A stretch of 6,000 nt of DNA from JAYGED01 sp046582565. GTDB lineage: Bacteria; Pseudomonadota; Alphaproteobacteria; JAAXGF01. Location of the stretch: assembly GCA_046582565.1 (NCBI GenBank), contig JAYGED010000062.1, forward strand, positions 1 to 6,000, in the 5' to 3' direction. The position numbers and the translations under genes are program-made. This document shows positions 1-5,560 of this stretch, piece by piece (the first letter of the stretch is position 1; each line of letters opens with the position of its first letter). Below the pieces are notes generated by a model. The model saw only the letters and a program-made list of their open reading frames with translations. It was not told the DNA's origin and ran no database searches.

Positions 1-295
1 TGAAGGCGGGAGCCTGTGCGGATTACGAGTTTTGGCATCAAATCAACCGATCAGGAGCGGTCGGATGCTAAAATCCCGAGACCGGGCAACATCTGCTACC
101 CAGGTTCGAGCTCGTCAGGGCATTATTCGAGGTGCCCTTAATTACAACACAACTGAAGCCCCGAACTCGCTGTTAGCACGATGCCCGGGCCGGAGCGAGC
201 TTTAGTTAACGATTCCATGAAATAGCGGATCATCGGCCAGGTTCAGATTTTCCTCTTACTTGGCATCGTAATGGATTATATTTACTTCGTAATTC
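1..295. other. Non-coding leader upstream of ccr
   Basis: No ORF with recognisable protein features was found on either strand. Visible structure is limited to a 6-bp stem AGGGCA/TGCCCT (117-122 with 133-138), a GCCCGGGC palindrome at 183-190 nested inside a CTCGCT/AGCGAG pair (166-171 with 194-199), and an AT-rich stretch from about 270 to 300. That stretch contains TATATT (277-282), which could serve as a -10 box for ccr, but no good -35 lies at the right distance. The upstream end may be the 3' flank of a gene outside the window. Confidence 0.5.
117..140 (+). terminator. Weak stem-loop, possible terminator of an upstream gene
   Basis: The perfect 6-bp stem AGGGCA/TGCCCT encloses a 10-nt loop and is followed by TTAATTAC rather than a clean T-tract. 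It could end transcription arriving from left of the window, but the short stem and poor tail make this tentative. Confidence 0.2.
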
Positions 296-317
296 ATGAT
301 TCCGGCACTAGAGAAAA

Positions 318-331
318 AGAGATTTAATATG
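318..331 (+). promoter_or_regulatory. SD-like site deciding the ccr start
   Basis: AGAGA at 318-322 lies 6 nt before the ATG at 329-331. The alternative ATG at 296 is preceded by ATTTACTTCGTAATTC, which has no purine-rich SD. The family similarity also begins just after the second ATG. Confidence 0.45.
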
Positions 332-1564
332 GACATATGCGCACTGGGCGAGCGGCCCCCACTCGGCGAAATTCCCGAAAATATGCATGTTTTCGCTGTT
401 CGTCAGGATCGATTCGGAGAACCGGAGGACGCCTGGCGTCGCGAGATCATCGCGACACCCGAGATCAAGCCCGACGAGGTGTTGATCTATGTGATGGCCA
501 GCGGTGTCAACTACAACAATGTCTGGGCCGCCCTGGGCGCGCCGGTCGACGTCATCGCCGACCGCCAGCGCAAGGGCGAGCCCGAGGATTTTCACGCCGG
601 CGGCAGCGATTGTTCAGGCATCGTTTGGAAAATCGGCGCCGAGGTGACAAACGTCAAGCCGGGCGACGAGGTGGTCATCCACAGCGGCTGGTGGGAGCCC
701 GAAGACCCCTGGGTAAAATCCGGGCGCGATCCCATGCTGGCCGACTCTGTGCGCATCTGGGGCTATCAGACCAACTATGGCAGCTACTGCCAGTTTGCCC
801 GGGCGCAAAGCCATCAATGCATGACCAAGCCCAAGCATCTCAGCTGGGAGGCATCGGCGAGCTATCTGCTCTGCGCCTCGACCGCCTATCGCATGCTCAT
901 GGGCTGGCCGCCCAATATCGTCGAGCCGGACGATCTGGTGCTGGTGTGGGGCGCCGCGGGCGGCCTCGGCAGCATGGCCCTACAGATCACCACGGCGGCG
1001 GGGGGCAGGCCGATCGCCGTCGTGTCGTCCGAGGAGAAGCGGCAATTCTGTCTCGATCACGGCGCCATCGGCGTCATCAACCGCAAGGATTTCGATCATT
1101 GGGGCGTCATGCCAGACGTCAATTCACAGGAATACGGCGCCTGGTCCAAGGGCGCGCGCGCCTTCGGCAAGGCCATATGGGAGATCGTCGGGGCCAAGAT
1201 CGGCCCCAAGATCGTCTTCGAGCATCCCGGCGAGACGACCCTACCGACCTCGGAACTGATCTGCGACACCGGCGGCATGATGGTGATCTGCGCCGGCACC
1301 ACGGGCTACAACGTGACCCTGGACCTGCGCTATCACTGGATGCGCCAAAAACGCTTCCAGGGCAGCCACCTGGCGAACGACGATCAGGCCAGGGCGGTGA
1401 ACAAGCTGGTTATCGCCGGCGACATCGATCCCTGCCTGTCACGCTGCTTCGCCTTCGACGAGTTGCCCTTGGCGCATCAATTGATGCGCGATAACGCCCA
1501 CCCGTCCGGCAATATGGCAATTTTGATCAACGCTACCGAGGAGGGCCAGGGCGCAATCGGGTAA
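329..1564 (+). CDS. ccr: Crotonyl-CoA carboxylase/reductase (MDR family)
   Basis: This medium-chain dehydrogenase/reductase family enzyme catalyses NADPH-dependent reductive carboxylation of crotonyl-CoA with CO2 to ethylmalonyl-CoA, in the cytoplasm. Residues are counted from the ATG at 329 (411 aa; the family is about 410-450). Family signatures are PPLGEIPENM near the N-terminus, GVNYN (60-64), GGSDCSGIVW, DPMLADSVRIWGY, the NADPH-binding GAAGGLGSMA (208-217), NRKDFDHWG, ARAFGKAIW, FEHPGE, ICAGTTGYN and KRFQGSH ending at His347. The start at 329 is preferred because AGAGA (318-322) lies 6 nt upstream. An in-frame ATG at 296 adds 11 residues but lacks an SD. Oddity: the usual Y/F-E pair in IWG(F/Y)ET reads Tyr146-Gln147, so a conserved CO2-pocket Glu is replaced. 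No ethylmalonyl-CoA pathway partner gene lies beside it. Family assignment is secure; the carboxylating activity of this copy is inferred. Confidence 0.95.
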   Translation: MDICALGERPPLGEIPENMHVFAVRQDRFGEPEDAWRREIIATPEIKPDEVLIYVMASGVNYNNVWAALGAPVDVIADRQRKGEPEDFHAGGSDCSGIVWKIGAEVTNVKPGDEVVIHSGWWEPEDPWVKSGRDPMLADSVRIWGYQTNYGSYCQFARAQSHQCMTKPKHLSWEASASYLLCASTAYRMLMGWPPNIVEPDDLVLVWGAAGGLGSMALQITTAAGGRPIAVVSSEEKRQFCLDHGAIGVINRKDFDHWGVMPDVNSQEYGAWSKGARAFGKAIWEIVGAKIGPKIVFEHPGETTLPTSELICDTGGMMVICAGTTGYNVTLDLRYHWMRQKRFQGSHLANDDQARAVNKLVIAGDIDPCLSRCFAFDELPLAHQLMRDNAHPSGNMAILINATEEGQGAIG

Positions 1565-1592
1565 CCTATTTGTTACCTTGGCCTGGCGGCCA
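1560..1592 (+). terminator. Two tandem hairpins across the ccr stop codon
   Basis: A perfect 6-bp stem GGTAAC/GTTACC (1560-1565 with 1572-1577, 6-nt loop) contains the ccr TAA stop. It is followed at once by TGGCC/GGCCA (1579-1583 with 1588-1592, 4-nt loop). Neither has a T-tract, so intrinsic termination is doubtful; a mRNA 3'-end or attenuation role is possible. Confidence 0.3.
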
Positions 1593-1597
1593 CCGAC

Positions 1598-1738
1598 ATG
1601 ACCGACAATCCAGCGGACAGGCGCAGACATCGTCGGATCAATGTCAAACAGCCCTGCCGCGTGACAGTCGGGCGCAGCATGTTCGGGGGCCGGGGCGACG
1701 TCAAAGGCCTCATCACCGATATTGCCACGGCTTCCTGA
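1598..1738 (+). pseudogene. PilZ-domain-like protein, 5' fragment
   Basis: An ATG at 1598 opens 46 codons ending at TGA 1736-1738. The product starts MTDNPADRRRHRRINVKQPC and runs on to GLITDIATAS. The Arg-rich RRRHRR block followed by a short beta-strand-like stretch resembles the N-terminal RxxxR loop and first strand of PilZ c-di-GMP receptor domains. The later DIATA sits where D/NxSxxG is expected, with Ala in place of Ser. A PilZ domain is about 100 residues, so more than half is missing. The reading frame stops where the opposite-strand terminase-like sequence begins, so this is read as a truncated gene. No strong SD is visible. It follows ccr by 33 bp. PilZ identity rests on a short motif only. 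Confidence 0.5.
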
Positions 1739-1884
1739 ATGTAATGTTTCGACAAGTTCTCAGATGCGATCTGCCTTGCCGTCTTGGCGCTATATCCAGC
1801 GCGAATTGCGGCGGCGGTAGCGTTGAGATCAACCAGATATTCGTCGATGAAGCGTTGTTGCTTTGCTGTGGGGGTCGTTTTCAT
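1723..1884 (-). pseudogene. Phage terminase small subunit, N-terminal fragment
   Basis: Reading down from an ATG at 1884 on the minus strand, the first ~52 residues match the N-terminal DNA-binding helix-turn-helix region of Terminase_2-family small subunits, which recognise phage DNA for packaging. The signature is KQQRFIDEYLVDLNATAAAI, then RAGYSAKTAR and SENLSKHYIQEAV. Intact members are usually about 140-180 aa. Here the similarity ends near residue 53 (about 1725); the frame continues open to 1573, but that part is the antisense of the PilZ-like fragment and has no terminase character. A GAGG about 10 nt upstream could be its SD. No large terminase subunit or other phage gene is visible, so it is a prophage relic cut at its 3' side. 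Confidence 0.75.
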
Positions 1885-1924
1885 GAGTTTTAGCCTCAGA
1901 AAAGTACGTTCCCCTATGCAATAT

Positions 1925-1953
1925 TATATACACTATTTGAGGCGTTTTTGCAA
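1925..1953 (-). promoter_or_regulatory. Candidate sigma70 promoter for the terminase relic
   Basis: On the minus strand, TTGCAA (1953-1948) is followed after 17 nt by TATATA (1930-1925), which overlaps a perfect TATAAT (1928-1923). Initiation would fall near 1916, about 30 nt upstream of the terminase ATG. The -35 matches the consensus at only four of six positions. Confidence 0.3.
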
Positions 1954-1960
1954 GTGGAAT

Positions 1961-1986
1961 GTGTCCCCGCAACGTGTCCCCGCAAT
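1961..1986. repeat. Tandem repeat, two 13-bp units GTGTCCCCGCAAY
   Basis: GTGTCCCCGCAAC (1961-1973) is followed directly by GTGTCCCCGCAAT (1974-1986), identical at 12 of 13 positions. It lies in the AT-rich island between the terminase relic and the IS remnant. It may be a protein-binding or element-end repeat; function unknown. Confidence 0.7.
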
Positions 1987-2102
1987 GCGCGTAATTATAT
2001 TATAATAGTTTGTTTTTATTATGTTTTTTAGAATGGCTGGGGCGGGGATAATCTTTCGGACGGCACCTTCGCCAAGCGGACATTGAGCCACACATCCGAC
2101 CC

Positions 2103-2141
2103 CTCAACGCGCCCTGCGCTGGAGGCGCTGAGTTCGTTTTA
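2103..2141 (+). terminator. Candidate intrinsic terminator, + strand
   Basis: The arms CTCA-ac-GCGCC (2103-2113, with a 2-nt AC bulge) and GGCGCTGAG (2124-2132) form nine base pairs around a 10-nt loop. They are followed by TTCGTTTTA, a partial T-tract. It could stop transcription coming from the ccr side. On the opposite strand the same stem would lie 33-62 nt after the transposase stop and may instead be structure within the element's non-coding end. Confidence 0.35.
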
Positions 2142-2164
2142 GTGGGGACTGCCGGCACGCGCTC

Positions 2165-2412
2165 TCATCGGGCGGAAAGGGTTGCCCCTTGCGGGATCAG
2201 GCCGAGTTCCACATAGCGCCACAGGGCGATCGCCAGTTTGCGGGCCAGGGCGACGATCATGATGCACCTCACGCGCTTCCCCTGGCCCTCGGTCCTCTGC
2301 TGGAACCACTGAGTCAGGGCTGAGTTCGGTTGATGCCTGATCCACAGCCAGGCGGCCTGGATCAAGCAATAACGAGCCATCCTGTTGCCCGCCTTGGAGA
2401 TGCCCTGGCTGG
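2165..2412 (-). mobile_element. Remnant of an IS110/IS1111-type insertion sequence
   Basis: The extent is set by transposase similarity. Element ends cannot be fixed: IS110-family elements usually lack terminal inverted repeats and target duplications, and no second end is recognisable in the window. The 3' side may reach into the non-coding island at 1885-2164. Confidence 0.6.
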
Positions 2413-2488
2413 CGAGCCACTCGATGCGCCTCGCGATTGCTAGACGATCAGGCCAAGACGGTACCATGGAAAGGCAACCAGAGCCCAC
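2165..2488 (-). pseudogene. IS110/IS1111-family transposase, C-terminal remnant
   Basis: On the minus strand, the segment from about 2410 to the TGA at 2165-2167 encodes the conserved C-terminal (Transposase_20) region of IS110/IS1111 DEDD recombinases. Signatures in order are QGISKAGN, AAWLWIRHQPNSALTQWF, GKRVR and IVALARKLAIALWRY, then the usual tail GLIPQGATLS. Full enzymes are about 320-450 aa; only about 80 recognisable residues remain. The catalytic DEDD domain and most of the middle are absent. The open frame extends upstream to an ATG at 2488, but residues before SQGISKAGN do not look like the family, so the break is near 2410. It lies just 32 bp beyond the dioxygenase stop codon and on the same strand. 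Confidence 0.85.
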
Positions 2489-2519
2489 GATGTCCGCTAA
2501 GGATTACCGCCTCAACGGC

Positions 2520-3560
2520 TCAGTCCAAGTCTTCCAAACCGTCGCTGGGGCGCGTTCCGTCTTCGGGAATCCAGCTTGGCTTTTCGCCGGCGTATGCGCG
2601 GCCGGGGTTGCCGGTCACCGTGGTGCGCCACATCAGCCGGTCGTGGGCATCGGCGTCGAACCAGGTGGCCGCGTGGATGGTCGAGCGGTTGTCGTAGATC
2701 ACAATATCGCCCTGGTCCCAGTCGTGGGTATAGGTGAATTGGGGCTGGGTGAAATGGCTCATCAGGTCATAGAGCAGCGCGGCGCCGTCGCCGTCGGGGC
2801 CGGACGCCATGTCGACCAGAGGCCCCTCGATCCAGTCCATCTGGCCGGCCTCGCACAGATAGAGGGCGGGCTGGCCGGTCACCGGGTGAATGCGGACCAC
2901 CGGTTGCCGCTGCGGGCGCTGGTGGGGCAGCAGGGGACGCGGCGTATCGCCCGCCCGCACCGCCGTTTCCGAGCGCCCGGTTCCCGGCGTCACATGATAG
3001 CCCTCGAGGCCGACCGTGCGCGCCTTCAAGGCCGGCGGCAGGGCTTCGTAGGCGCCGGCGCCATCGGCGTACAGCGTCTGGCCCTGTCCCATGGGCGCCG
3101 GTTTCACGCAATAGAACAGGGCGACGTCCGGCGGCGGCCGGCGGAAACTCTGATCCGTGTGCCAGCCCCGGCGCTGGGGAAACTGCACCGGCAGGCCGCC
3201 GTCAGCAGTGCGCGGCGGGTCAGGCTGGCTCGGCGGCATCTGATTCGCCGGCGCCATGTTGGAGACCACGAGAATTTCCGCGACGCTGGCGTGCAATTTG
3301 GTCTTTACGGTCAGGGTCTGGTGATAGTTCTCGACGTCCGGCCCGAACAGGCGGCTGAGGCGCACCAAGAGACCGGGCTGGTCGGTGATCGCCGCCATCC
3401 CTGGCATCACCATCAATCCCCGCGCCTGATAGAAGGCATCGAGCAGCGCGTCGCGTTTTGCCTCGGCGACGGCGATCTTGGCGGCCGCGTCGGCGGCGTC
3501 GGGAAACCGCGCCAGAACCCCGAAATTCGCCCCGGGAAGCGGCTCTATGATCATTGTCAT
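2520..3560 (-). CDS. TauD/TfdA-family Fe(II)/2-oxoglutarate-dependent dioxygenase
   Basis: A cytoplasmic non-haem iron enzyme that couples 2-oxoglutarate decarboxylation to hydroxylation, often causing C-S, C-N or C-O bond cleavage of the substrate. It has 346 residues, longer than the ~280 aa of E. coli TauD. The iron facial triad is readable: His134 and Asp136 in WHTDQSF, and distal His296 in NRSTIHAATW. Arg312 in MWRTTV is the expected 2-oxoglutarate carboxylate ligand. Other family marks are the WDQGDIVIYDNR strand and an N-terminal segment ending in LVRLSRLFGP. Residues 101-130 are a Pro-rich insertion just before the HxD motif and may form a substrate lid. The start at 3560 has only a weak ACAGG upstream; Met3 at 3554 is an alternative. 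It diverges from the CocE-type hydrolase across 191 bp. No signal peptide is seen. The substrate is unknown; tauD itself is not claimed. Confidence 0.9.
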   Translation of the reverse strand: MTMIIEPLPGANFGVLARFPDAADAAAKIAVAEAKRDALLDAFYQARGLMVMPGMAAITDQPGLLVRLSRLFGPDVENYHQTLTVKTKLHASVAEILVVSNMAPANQMPPSQPDPPRTADGGLPVQFPQRRGWHTDQSFRRPPPDVALFYCVKPAPMGQGQTLYADGAGAYEALPPALKARTVGLEGYHVTPGTGRSETAVRAGDTPRPLLPHQRPQRQPVVRIHPVTGQPALYLCEAGQMDWIEGPLVDMASGPDGDGAALLYDLMSHFTQPQFTYTHDWDQGDIVIYDNRSTIHAATWFDADAHDRLMWRTTVTGNPGRAYAGEKPSWIPEDGTRPSDGLEDLD

Positions 3561-3595
3561 CGCATGCCTGTTCTTGCCGTCAGTTTGTGCTGACC

Positions 3596-3606
3596 ATGGG
3601 TACCAT
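3596..3606. promoter_or_regulatory. Candidate operator 1 (ATGG-GTA-CCAT)
   Basis: A perfect inverted repeat ATGG/CCAT around GTA starts 36 bp upstream of the dioxygenase ATG. It shares the core GGGTACC with the second dyad at 3694-3706. Short TGGT/ACCA-like dyads are typical of GntR-type regulators, but no regulator gene is in the window. Confidence 0.35.
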
Positions 3607-3621
3607 ATGTCCGGGCCGAAC

Positions 3622-3631
3622 CACTATAGTG
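3622..3631. promoter_or_regulatory. Palindrome CACTATAGTG, two-way -10-like element
   Basis: This perfect 10-bp palindrome lies between the two dyads and contains TATAGT on both strands, so it could be a symmetric -10 element serving divergent transcription. No convincing -35 box lies 16-18 bp away on either side. Confidence 0.25.
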
Positions 3632-3693
3632 AGACTCAAGCACCCCGGCCTTGGCTCGGTCGGCTTCGTCACCCTTGCTCTCGGATATAGCCA

Positions 3694-3706
3694 TAGGGTA
3701 CCCCTA
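3694..3706. promoter_or_regulatory. Candidate operator 2 (TAGGG-TAC-CCCTA)
   Basis: A perfect inverted repeat with 5-bp arms around TAC, containing the 8-bp palindrome GGGTACCC (3696-3703). It ends 45 bp upstream of the hydrolase ATG. The GGGTACC core recurs 98 bp from the copy on the dioxygenase side. Confidence 0.4.
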
Positions 3707-3736
3707 AGAACCCGTGTCTAATGGCGATAGATGATC

Positions 3737-3754
3737 GGAGAGAACGCAATCATG
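3737..3754 (+). promoter_or_regulatory. Ribosome binding site deciding the hydrolase start
   Basis: GGAGAG (3737-3742) lies 9 nt before the ATG at 3752-3754. The in-frame ATG at 3731 would place this SD inside the gene and has no SD of its own. Confidence 0.7.
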
Positions 3755-5545
3755 AACGAAGATCAGACTGCCGGTCTGGCGGCGCAGAAGGCCAAGCACG
3801 AAGTGGCGAGTTACGAACGCCTGCCAAGCACCACGCCCGACCGCGCCAAGCCGGGCCCGACGCTCGCCGATCAGATGGTCGCCATGCGGGACGGCGTAAA
3901 ATTGGCGAGTGATATCTATTTGCCGGAAGGCGACGGACCGTTCTCCACAATTCTGACGCGCATGCCCTATGGCAAGACAGAACCCTACTGCTACATGCCG
4001 GTTATCGCCGCCTACTGGGTACGCAAAGGCTACGCCGCGGTGGTCCAGGACGTGCGTGGCAAATGGGCGTCAGAAGGCAAATTCGAACCCAACCTGAACA
4101 GCAACGAGGTGCCCGACGGATACGACACCATCGATTGGATTGTACGCCAACCCTGGTCAAATGGCCGGGTCGCCATGTGGGGCGAATCCTATTACGGCTT
4201 TACCAGTTACGCCGGAGCCACCAGCGGCCATCCGGCGCTGGTCTGCGTCGCACCGGGCGATATCAGCCTGGATCGCTACAAGGCCACGTTCCGCCATGGC
4301 TGCCTGCAGCTCAACACGGTCGGCACTTGGGCGATCTCCATATCTGACCAAACCTATCAGGATCTCTCACGACTCGATTACTGGCACCTGCCATTGGCGG
4401 ATATGGCGGACACCGCCGGCGCGTCCAGCGATTACTTTGACCAGCTTATCGCCAACCCTGTGCCGGGCTCGTTTTGGGAGGAACGCAGCGTGCTCGCCGG
4501 TTATGACAGCATTCGAATCCCGGTACTGCACTGGGGCGGTTGGTACGACAACTACCTTGGCCCCACCATCGCCGACTGGCGACGCATGGCGGACAACAAC
4601 GCCAAGGCAGGCCACCAACATCTTTTCATCGGACCTTGGGACCACGAGGGTACGGCGGACCTCTGTCATCATGTCGGTCTGTTGCCTGTCGCCGAGGGCA
4701 CGGCGGCGGCGCGTTGGGACTACTTCTGCGCCTTCTTTGATCATTATTTAATGAACCTCGACAACGGCTTCGGAGACGACGGCGCAATACGCTATTACGC
4801 CATGGGTGCTGATGCATGGCGGTCTTCAGCCGACTGGCCGCCGACCGGCGCGGGTTCGACCGCCATCTACCTGCATTCCGGCGGCAAGGCCAACACGCTC
4901 TCGGGCGATGGACGATTGGCGTATGAGCGCCCCGGCGAGAATGAGCCGGCGGATAGCTTCACCTACGATCCTGCCGACCCCGTAACGGACACGCTGGCGG
5001 TCGATTGCTGGTCGCTCGCCGGCCAGATGGGTGACCGCCGGCCGGTGCAGGAACGGAGCGATGTTCTGGTGTATTCCACCGGTTCGCTATCGAAATTGCT
5101 TGAGTTGACCGGCCCCATCACCGCGCAGATATTCTTCGCCAGCAGCGCCCCCGACACCGACGTCACGGTCGCTCTCTCCGACGTGGCGCCGGACGGCAGC
5201 GCCAATCTCATTCAGGACGGCATCCTGCGGGCGCGGTTTCGCGACGGACCCGAGACTGTGGCGCCTCTGGAGCCCGGGCGCGTCTATACGCTCACCATCG
5301 ATCTATGGTCGACCAGCTATCTGGTGAAATCGGGGCACAAGCTGCGCGTCGAGATTTCCTCGAGTTGCTTCAACCGCTACGACCGCAACCTCAACACAGG
5401 CGAGCCATTCGGGCGCGATAAGACGCCCGTCAAGGCGGAGCAGACCGTATTTCACGATGCTTCCCGACCCTCACACATCATGTTGCCGATTTACGGCCTC
5501 GAGACTGGCGCGCTTGCTGTCTGTTTTGCGACGGTCGCTGCGTAA
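3752..5545 (+). CDS. CocE/NonD-family (S15-like) alpha/beta hydrolase
   Basis: A serine hydrolase of the X-Pro dipeptidyl-peptidase (S15)/cocaine esterase type, which hydrolyses acyl esters or amides. It has 597 residues, normal for the family (about 550-650). Counted from the ATG at 3752, the alpha/beta-hydrolase core holds MPYGK (71-75) and VVQDVRGKWASEGKF. The nucleophile elbow GESYYG carries Ser146. Asp266 lies in HWGGWYDNY and His298 in IGPWDHEG, completing the triad. A helical cap lies between Ser and Asp. From about residue 365 a C-terminal jelly-roll domain follows, with the family signature SGHKLRVEISSSCFNRYDRN near 527-546. The N-terminus is hydrophilic and shows no signal peptide, so a cytoplasmic location is likely. 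It diverges from the dioxygenase gene and is followed after 15 nt by a small membrane-protein ORF. Substrate unknown; cephalosporin-acid esterase or glutaryl-7-ACA acylase labels would be over-precise. Confidence 0.93.
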   Translation: MNEDQTAGLAAQKAKHEVASYERLPSTTPDRAKPGPTLADQMVAMRDGVKLASDIYLPEGDGPFSTILTRMPYGKTEPYCYMPVIAAYWVRKGYAAVVQDVRGKWASEGKFEPNLNSNEVPDGYDTIDWIVRQPWSNGRVAMWGESYYGFTSYAGATSGHPALVCVAPGDISLDRYKATFRHGCLQLNTVGTWAISISDQTYQDLSRLDYWHLPLADMADTAGASSDYFDQLIANPVPGSFWEERSVLAGYDSIRIPVLHWGGWYDNYLGPTIADWRRMADNNAKAGHQHLFIGPWDHEGTADLCHHVGLLPVAEGTAAARWDYFCAFFDHYLMNLDNGFGDDGAIRYYAMGADAWRSSADWPPTGAGSTAIYLHSGGKANTLSGDGRLAYERPGENEPADSFTYDPADPVTDTLAVDCWSLAGQMGDRRPVQERSDVLVYSTGSLSKLLELTGPITAQIFFASSAPDTDVTVALSDVAPDGSANLIQDGILRARFRDGPETVAPLEPGRVYTLTIDLWSTSYLVKSGHKLRVEISSSCFNRYDRNLNTGEPFGRDKTPVKAEQTVFHDASRPSHIMLPIYGLETGALAVCFATVAA

Positions 5546-5560
5546 CCTACGCGGAGATAG

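Larger units (their letters stand above)
1885..2164. other. AT-rich gene-free island between relics
   Basis: No protein-coding segment is recognisable. The stretch 1920-2035 is markedly AT-rich compared with the flanking genes and contains a 10-bp palindrome TATTATAATA (1998-2007) that reads TATAAT on both strands without matching -35 boxes. It also holds a tandem repeat (1961-1986) and a hairpin with a T-rich tail (2103-2140). It sits directly downstream of the minus-strand IS110/IS1111 remnant, so part may be that element's non-coding end. The base composition fits foreign or decayed DNA. Confidence 0.5.
3561..3751. promoter_or_regulatory. Divergent dioxygenase-hydrolase control region
   Basis: These 191 bp separate the two divergent start codons and must hold both promoters. 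They contain two related dyads, a central CACTATAGTG palindrome and the hydrolase SD. No clear -35/-10 pair with standard spacing was found on either strand; TATAGT at 3625-3630 (and its mirror image) is the best -10 candidate. Confidence 0.5.

Noticed and set aside
1..40. Possible group II intron end (GGCGGGAGCC string)
   Set aside because: The domain V hairpin pattern is not present and no maturase coding sequence is visible.
103..115. GGTTCGAGCTC resembling a tRNA T-loop
   Set aside because: The flanking bases do not form a T-stem, and no anticodon arm or acceptor stem fits around it.
337..1494. Plus-strand 385-codon ORF inside ccr
   Set aside because: It is a frame-shifted, Arg-rich shadow of ccr without any motif.
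1573..1722. C-terminal half of the open minus-strand frame continuing the terminase fragment
   Set aside because: It is the antisense of the PilZ-like fragment and lacks terminase character; the frame is open by chance.
1570..1893. Plus-strand 107-codon ORF across the relics
   Set aside because: Composition is low-quality, it crosses the junction of two unrelated fragments, and no motif is seen.
2385..3593. Long plus-strand ORF (402 codons) opposite the dioxygenase
   Set aside because: It is the antisense of the TauD/TfdA gene, rich in Arg/Gly/His as expected of a GC-rich shadow frame, and matches no family. The minus-strand frame has all catalytic residues.
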